Below are positions 58,484-64,000 of a DNA stretch of 64,000 nt, piece after piece. The DNA lies in assembly GCA_013178305.1 (NCBI GenBank), contig JABLXB010000008.1, positions 62,001 to 126,000 on the forward strand, read 5' to 3'. The DNA is from Bacillota bacterium (lineage in GTDB: Bacteria > Bacillota > Sulfobacillia > JABLXB01). Position numbers and translations under genes: made by a program. The stretch's first letter is position 1. The number at the start of each line of letters is the position of its first letter. The notes under the pieces are model-generated. The model searched no databases and was not told the DNA's origin. It saw only the letters and a list, made by a program, of their open reading frames with translations.

Positions 58484-59668
58484 GTGAAGAAGAAGACGAT
58501 AAGGGACATTGAAGTCGGCGGCAGGCGAGTATTCGTCAGGGTCGACTTCAACGTGCCCGTTGACTCGCAGGGCAACATAACCGACGATACGAGGATCCGC
58601 GCGGCGATACCGACCATCGAGTACCTGGCGGACCGGCGCGCGCGGGTCATACTGGCTTCCCACTTCGGCAGGCCTAAGGGCAAGCCCGAGGATGCTTACA
58701 GGCTCAACAGGATCGCGGAGAGGCTGTCGGCGTTGCTGGGCAGGCCCGTACGGAAGATGGACGACTGCGTCGGGGACGAGGTGCGGCTGGCCGTCACCTC
58801 GATGAACGACGGAGACGTGGTGCTACTGGAGAACGTCAGGTTCCACCCCGGCGAGGAGAAGAATGACGAGTCGTTTGCGAAGGCACTGGCCTCGCTCGCC
58901 GAGGTGTACGTGAACGACGCGTTCGGAGCGGCGCACAGGGCGCACGCTTCAACGGCGGGCGTGGCGAAGTTCCTGCCGGCGGTGGCCGGTTTCCTGATGG
59001 AGAAGGAAGTCGAGGCGCTTTCCAGGGTGCTTGAGTCGCCCGCGCGGCCGTTCGTGGCCGTGCTCGGCGGCGCCAAGGTATCCGACAAGATCGGTGTGCT
59101 CGAGAACCTCACCGGCAAGGCTGACGCGCTCATCCTGGGCGGCGGCATGGCCAACACCTTCCTCCGGTCCAGGGGCTACTCCATGGGCAAGTCGCTGGTG
59201 GAGGAGGACAAGCTCGGCGTGGCCGCGTCGGTGATCGAGAAGGCGTCGCGAAGCGGCACAGAGGTGATGTTGCCCACCGACTTCATTGTGGCCGAAAAGA
59301 TGGAGGCTGGCGCCGCCACCAGGACGGTTGTGGCGGACGCAGTGCCCGATGGCTGGATGGCGCTCGACATAGGACCCAAATCGGCCGCGGCCTTCGCGGA
59401 GGCCATCAAGGGCGCGCGCACCGTGTTCTGGAACGGTCCGATGGGTGTGTTCGAGATAGAGCAATTCTCCAAGGGCACGGTCGCGGTGGCGAATGCGATA
59501 GCCGGGTCCGGCGCGATGAGCGTCGTCGGCGGCGGCGATTCGGTCGCGGCCGTTGAAAAAGCGGGCGTGGCTGAGAAGATGGGACACATCTCCACGGGCG
59601 GCGGGGCTTCGCTCGAGTTCGTCGAGGGACGGGAGCTACCCGGGGTGGCGTCCTTGATGGATGCGTGA
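58484..59668 (+). CDS. pgk: Phosphoglycerate kinase
   Basis: The 394-residue kinase has VRVDFNVPVDSQGNITDDTRIRAA, SHFGRPKG, FGAAHRAHAS, LGGAKVSDKI and GGGDSVAAVEK. GTG 58484 follows AAGGAGGGA with normal spacing. The open frame continues upstream into gap as a shadow. It lies 38 bases behind gap. Confidence 0.97.
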   Translation: MKKKTIRDIEVGGRRVFVRVDFNVPVDSQGNITDDTRIRAAIPTIEYLADRRARVILASHFGRPKGKPEDAYRLNRIAERLSALLGRPVRKMDDCVGDEVRLAVTSMNDGDVVLLENVRFHPGEEKNDESFAKALASLAEVYVNDAFGAAHRAHASTAGVAKFLPAVAGFLMEKEVEALSRVLESPARPFVAVLGGAKVSDKIGVLENLTGKADALILGGGMANTFLRSRGYSMGKSLVEEDKLGVAASVIEKASRSGTEVMLPTDFIVAEKMEAGAATRTVVADAVPDGWMALDIGPKSAAAFAEAIKGARTVFWNGPMGVFEIEQFSKGTVAVANAIAGSGAMSVVGGGDSVAAVEKAGVAEKMGHISTGGGASLEFVEGRELPGVASLMDA

Positions 59669-59755
59669 GGTGTTGCCGGGACGGGGCGACCCGGCCCGTT
59701 GTTGAGTTGACTGGCCGAGTTCCTATTGGCTGAGTTCTTGGATGGGGGCCTGCGC

Positions 59756-60550
59756 ATGAGGACGCCCATAATGGCTGCAAACTGGAAGATGAACAAGACC
59801 GCGGGCGAGGCCGCCGCGTTTGTACGCGAGTTCCTCGCGAGGGAGGCGGCGCGTCGCGGTATCGAGAGCGGGGTTGAGGTCGTGATTTGCCCGCCGTTCA
59901 CGGCGATCCAAGCGGTGCTGCAGGCTGTAGCCGAGGTCACGGGTGGTGCGGCCAGGCCCCGCGTGGCCCTGGGGGCGCAGGACCTTTACTGGGAGAAGAG
60001 CGGTGCCTTCACCGGCGAGGTCTCGGCGGCCATGCTGCTTGACGCCGGATGCTCCCACGTCATCGCAGGTCACTCCGAACGGCGGCGGCTCTTTGGCGAG
60101 ACGGACGATCATGCCGGACGAAAGGTGGTGGCTGCGGCCGCAGCGGGCCTCATCCCCATCCTGTGCGTCGGGGAGACCGGGGACGAGCGCGACAGCGGGC
60201 TGACCTCCGAAGTCGTCGTGCGGCAGGTACGGTCGGTCCTGGAAGGCCTCGCGCCCATTCACGCATCACGCCTGGTGATCGCGTACGAGCCGGTGTGGGC
60301 GATCGGTACCGGGCGCCCCGCCACTCCGGCCGACGCCCGCGAGGCTGCAGCCCTGATCCGTTCCGTCGTTGCCGGCATTCACGGCGCCTCGGTGGCCGAT
60401 CAGGTCCGCGTGCAGTACGGCGGGTCCGTTTCACCCGACAACATATCCGGATTCATGGCGGAGGACGGCGTGGATGGTGCCCTGGTAGGCGGGGCGAGCC
60501 TCGACCCCGCGTCGTTCGCCGGCATCGTGGACTACAAGTCGCGCTACTAA
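59756..60550 (+). CDS. tpiA: Triose-phosphate isomerase
   Basis: The 264-residue TIM barrel has AANWKMNK (catalytic Lys, near 8-15), AGHSERR (catalytic His), AYEPVWAIGTG (catalytic Glu), QYGGSVSPDN and GALVGGASLD. ATG 59756 has GGGGG upstream; TTG 59726 would add ten residues. It converts DHAP from the glycerol pathway into glyceraldehyde 3-phosphate. Confidence 0.97.
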   Translation: MRTPIMAANWKMNKTAGEAAAFVREFLAREAARRGIESGVEVVICPPFTAIQAVLQAVAEVTGGAARPRVALGAQDLYWEKSGAFTGEVSAAMLLDAGCSHVIAGHSERRRLFGETDDHAGRKVVAAAAAGLIPILCVGETGDERDSGLTSEVVVRQVRSVLEGLAPIHASRLVIAYEPVWAIGTGRPATPADAREAAALIRSVVAGIHGASVADQVRVQYGGSVSPDNISGFMAEDGVDGALVGGASLDPASFAGIVDYKSRY

Positions 60551-60572
60551 GCGAGAGGAAGGTTTGTACCCG

Positions 60573-62108
60573 ATGGATCACGGCACAAAGCGGCCTCGCC
60601 CGCTTTGCCTCACGATAGTCGACGGCTGGGGTCTCTGCGAGGCGGGCCCCGGGAACGCATGCTCCGTGGCACTAACCCCCGTTCTCTCGGGCCTCCTCCG
60701 GGATTACCCGAGCTGCAGGCTGAGGGCTGACGGCGAGGCCGTGGGCCTTGAGTCCGGGCAGATGGGCGATTCCAACGTGGGCCACCTCAACATCGGGGCC
60801 GGCAGGATTGTGTACCAGGACCTGGCGCGGATCAACCGCTCGGTCGCCACGGGGGACATATACCGCAATGAGGCCTTGCTGAAAGCGGTATCCCACGTCA
60901 AGCGGACGGGCGGCCGGCTCCACTTGATGGGGCTTCTTTCCGACGGGGGCGTGCACAGCCACATCAACCACCTGATTGCCGTGCTGAAACTCTCGAAGAG
61001 CGAGGGTGTCGCGGACGTCGCTGTCCACTGCTTCATGGACGGGCGCGACACGTCGCCCACGTCCGGCAAGGGCTTCATCGAACACATCGAGTCCAGCATC
61101 CGCGAGAGCGGTGTGGGTTCCATCGCGACGGTCATGGGCAGGTACTACGCGATGGACCGCGACAAGAGGTGGGACCGCACGAAACAGGCGTTTGACGCCA
61201 TCGTTTCCGGTGAAGGTCACGAAGTCGACTCAGCCTTGAATTGGATTGAGGAATCGTATGCCGGCGGCCAAACCGACGAGTTCATACTTCCGGGGGTGAT
61301 CCGGGGCTACCAGGGCATCCTGCCCGGCGATGCGGTGATATTCTTCAATTTCCGCGCGGACCGCGCGAGGCAGATCTCGCACGCCCTCCTCGACGAGGCG
61401 TTCGAGCCGTTCGACCGCGGGGGCTACATGCCGGTGCCGGTCGTGGGAATGGCCCAGTACGAGGAAGGCCTGGACATGCCCGTGGCATTCCCGCCGCAAT
61501 ACCTCAAGAACACGCTGGGTGAGGTGTTGAGCCGCAAGGGCCTGCGCCAGCTGCGGATAGCCGAGACCGAGAAATACGCTCACGTCACGTTCTTCTTTAA
61601 CGGAATGGAGGAGAAACCGTTCGAGGGCGAGGACAGGATCCTCATCCCGTCGCCCAGGGTCGCCACCTACGACCTGAAGCCCGAGATGAGCGCGCCGGAG
61701 GTCACCGGCACGGTGATCGGAGAGGTGCGGTCCGGCAAGTACGACGTGATAATCCTCAATTTTGCCAATCTCGACATGGTCGGCCACACGGGGATCATGG
61801 AGGCGGCCGTAAAGGCGGTGGAAACCGTCGATCGCTGCGCGGGTATGGTTGTAGACGAAGTGCTGAAGGCCGGCGGGGCCACCTTGATCTGCGCCGACCA
61901 CGGCAACGCCGAAAAGATGCTGGAGTGCGGCGGCGGACCGTGTACCGCGCATACCTCGAACCCCGTGCCGTTCATACTGGTCGACCCGTCGAGGCGGGGC
62001 GCCCGGCTAAGGGATGGCATACTCGCGGACATCGCGCCCACGATGCTGAACATGCTCGGTATCGAGCAACCGGTCGAGATGGACGGGAAATCCCTGATCG
62101 TGAGATGA
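60573..62108 (+). CDS. gpmI: 2,3-bisphosphoglycerate-independent phosphoglycerate mutase
   Basis: The 511-residue enzyme has TIVDGWGLCEAGPGN near its N-terminus, the catalytic Ser67 in GQMGDSNVGHLNIGAGR, HCFMDGRDTSP, FFNFRADRARQ, and metal-site segments NFANLDMVGHTG and CADHGNAEKM. ATG 60573 gives the usual family length; TTG 60564 is also open. Confidence 0.96.
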   Translation: MDHGTKRPRPLCLTIVDGWGLCEAGPGNACSVALTPVLSGLLRDYPSCRLRADGEAVGLESGQMGDSNVGHLNIGAGRIVYQDLARINRSVATGDIYRNEALLKAVSHVKRTGGRLHLMGLLSDGGVHSHINHLIAVLKLSKSEGVADVAVHCFMDGRDTSPTSGKGFIEHIESSIRESGVGSIATVMGRYYAMDRDKRWDRTKQAFDAIVSGEGHEVDSALNWIEESYAGGQTDEFILPGVIRGYQGILPGDAVIFFNFRADRARQISHALLDEAFEPFDRGGYMPVPVVGMAQYEEGLDMPVAFPPQYLKNTLGEVLSRKGLRQLRIAETEKYAHVTFFFNGMEEKPFEGEDRILIPSPRVATYDLKPEMSAPEVTGTVIGEVRSGKYDVIILNFANLDMVGHTGIMEAAVKAVETVDRCAGMVVDEVLKAGGATLICADHGNAEKMLECGGGPCTAHTSNPVPFILVDPSRRGARLRDGILADIAPTMLNMLGIEQPVEMDGKSLIVR

Positions 62109-63449
<1,341 letters not shown>

Positions 63450-63500
63450 AGTTGGGAGCCGCCGGGGCCTCTGTGCAGTGCCCTGTTCGGCCTCGTAGCG

Positions 63501-63529
63501 TTGAGTTTGGCCACCTACTGTGCTAGAAT
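63501..63529 (+). promoter_or_regulatory. Sigma-A type promoter of secG
   Basis: TTGAGT (63501-63506) and TAGAAT (63524-63529) are 17 bases apart; initiation would be near 63536. This lies downstream of a possible TTG 63520 start and so supports GTG 63559 for secG. Confidence 0.6.
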
Positions 63530-63558
63530 TAGTGGCGTTGGACAAAGGGGGTGGTATA

Positions 63559-63786
63559 GTGCTGCGAAGCGCCCTTCTAGTTGTGCACGTGATCATTTCC
63601 CTCGGACTTATAGCGGCTGTGCTGCTCCAGCAGGGCAAGTCGGCGGGCCTTGGCGTGATTGGCGGAGGGGCGGAGGCCTTGTTCGGCAAGAAGAAGGGCC
63701 TCGACGAACTCCTTGGGAAGGTGGCCACGGCGCTTGCCGCACTGTTCATAGTGTCGTCGATCTTGCTCAGCATGGTTCACGCGTAA
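63559..63786 (+). CDS. secG: Preprotein translocase subunit SecG
   Basis: The 75-residue protein has two helices: LLVVHVIISLGLIAAVLLQQGK (about 5-26) and ALAALFIVSSILLSM near the end. Between them is the conserved SAGLGVIGGGAEALFGKKKG loop. GTG 63559 follows AAAGGGGGTGG. SecG helps SecYE/SecA export and is often placed after eno in this phylum. Confidence 0.93.
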   Translation: MLRSALLVVHVIISLGLIAAVLLQQGKSAGLGVIGGGAEALFGKKKGLDELLGKVATALAALFIVSSILLSMVHA

Positions 63787-63866
63787 CAAATGCGTCTCGT
63801 TGAGGCCCCGGCCCCAGCCATCCGGCTTAGGGCCGAGCGGCCTTTTGGCGCAAGGGAGGGTGTTGG

Positions 63867-64000
63867 ATGGGTGACAATCTCACGATTTTCGCCCCTGTAG
63901 GCTCGGTGGTGGCGCTCCTTTTCGCGGGCTACCTGGCGTACTCAGTCCTGCAGTTCAGCGAGGGGACCGACGAAATGAAGAGTATCGCCGCCGCTGTGCG
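63867..64000 (+). CDS. hppA: Membrane-bound ion-translocating pyrophosphatase, N-terminus (partial)
   Basis: The first 44 codons read FAPVGSVVALLFAGYLAYSVL and then FSEGTDEMKSIAAAVR, which matches the start of H+/Na+-translocating membrane pyrophosphatases; the gene runs off the window end. ATG 63867 follows AAGGGAGGG. The short space before it contains a small GGCC hairpin with TTTT that may end secG. Confidence 0.8.
   Translation, partial: MGDNLTIFAPVGSVVALLFAGYLAYSVLQFSEGTDEMKSIAAAV

Overview
The window is about 62-65% G+C (estimated by eye) and reads as one chromosomal segment of a Gram-positive-type, probably endospore-forming member of the Bacillota (Clostridia, Limnochordia or a neighbouring class). 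The evidence is the gene order secY-adk-map-KOW-infA-rpmJ-rpsM-rpsK-rpsD-rpoA-rplQ-ecfA1-ecfA2-ecfT-truA, then rplM-rpsI followed closely by a CwlD-like spore-cortex amidase. Other pointers are an Asp23/Gls24-domain protein, a GlpP antiterminator, strong GGAGG ribosome binding sites and frequent GTG/TTG starts. No species can be named from the sequence alone.

Layout. 1-8361: end of the S10/spc/alpha ribosomal super-operon, running into the ECF transporter energizing module and truA. 8306-14226: a sugar island placed between truA and rplM, with a SorC-type repressor divergent from an ascorbate-type PTS (IIB, IIC, IIA), a BtpA/SgcQ protein, a ferredoxin-like Fe-S protein and a phosphotriesterase-like lactonase candidate. 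14261-17443: rplM-rpsI, a solitary DNA methyltransferase, cwlD and a GYPGM-repeat protein. 17623-22557: AmmeMemoRadiSam genes, argF and the first of two close cyclic-2,3-diphosphoglycerate-synthetase-like P-loop genes. 22684-28164: an ArsR/permease pair, a large membrane glycosyltransferase, the second P-loop paralogue, a half-size GDT1 protein and tRNA-Arg(CCG). 28188-34990: a coiled-coil/zinc-ribbon membrane protein, a four-gene HAD/flippase/GCS2-ligase/PSD cluster that looks lipid-related, and a four-SH3 amidase. 35159-38383: an AbrB-like mini-gene, argG, argH and a small unknown. 38445-40326: a group IIC intron sitting just after a terminator. 40406-46323: a P-loop/Asp23 fusion, rpoN, and two more metal-type regulator/permease operons. 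46395-49201: decayed sugar genes and an IS110 element with a frameshifted transposase. 49274-57261: a glycerol regulon with gpsA-like, a membrane protein, glpK, glpA-like, a second flavoprotein, DUF1667 and glpP. 57435-63786: the lower-glycolysis operon gap-pgk-tpiA-gpmI-eno, then secG, and the first codons of a membrane pyrophosphatase (hppA).

How it fits together. Glycerol would be phosphorylated by GlpK, oxidised to DHAP by the flavoprotein complex (GlpA-like, the second flavoprotein and DUF1667), and passed through TpiA and gap-eno next door to phosphoenolpyruvate, which also feeds PTS transport. The most notable regulatory observation is a pair of transcription attenuators, one in front of the glycerol membrane-protein/glpK unit and one between glpK and glpA. 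Both carry a hairpin loop with two GGAGA repeats whose 3' arm is also the first arm of a terminator. With glpP at the end of the same cluster, they look like the RNA targets of the encoded antiterminator.

Most start codons below were moved inward from the longest open frame, using Shine-Dalgarno spacing and family N-termini. Functions of the unnamed genes are inferences and are marked as such.
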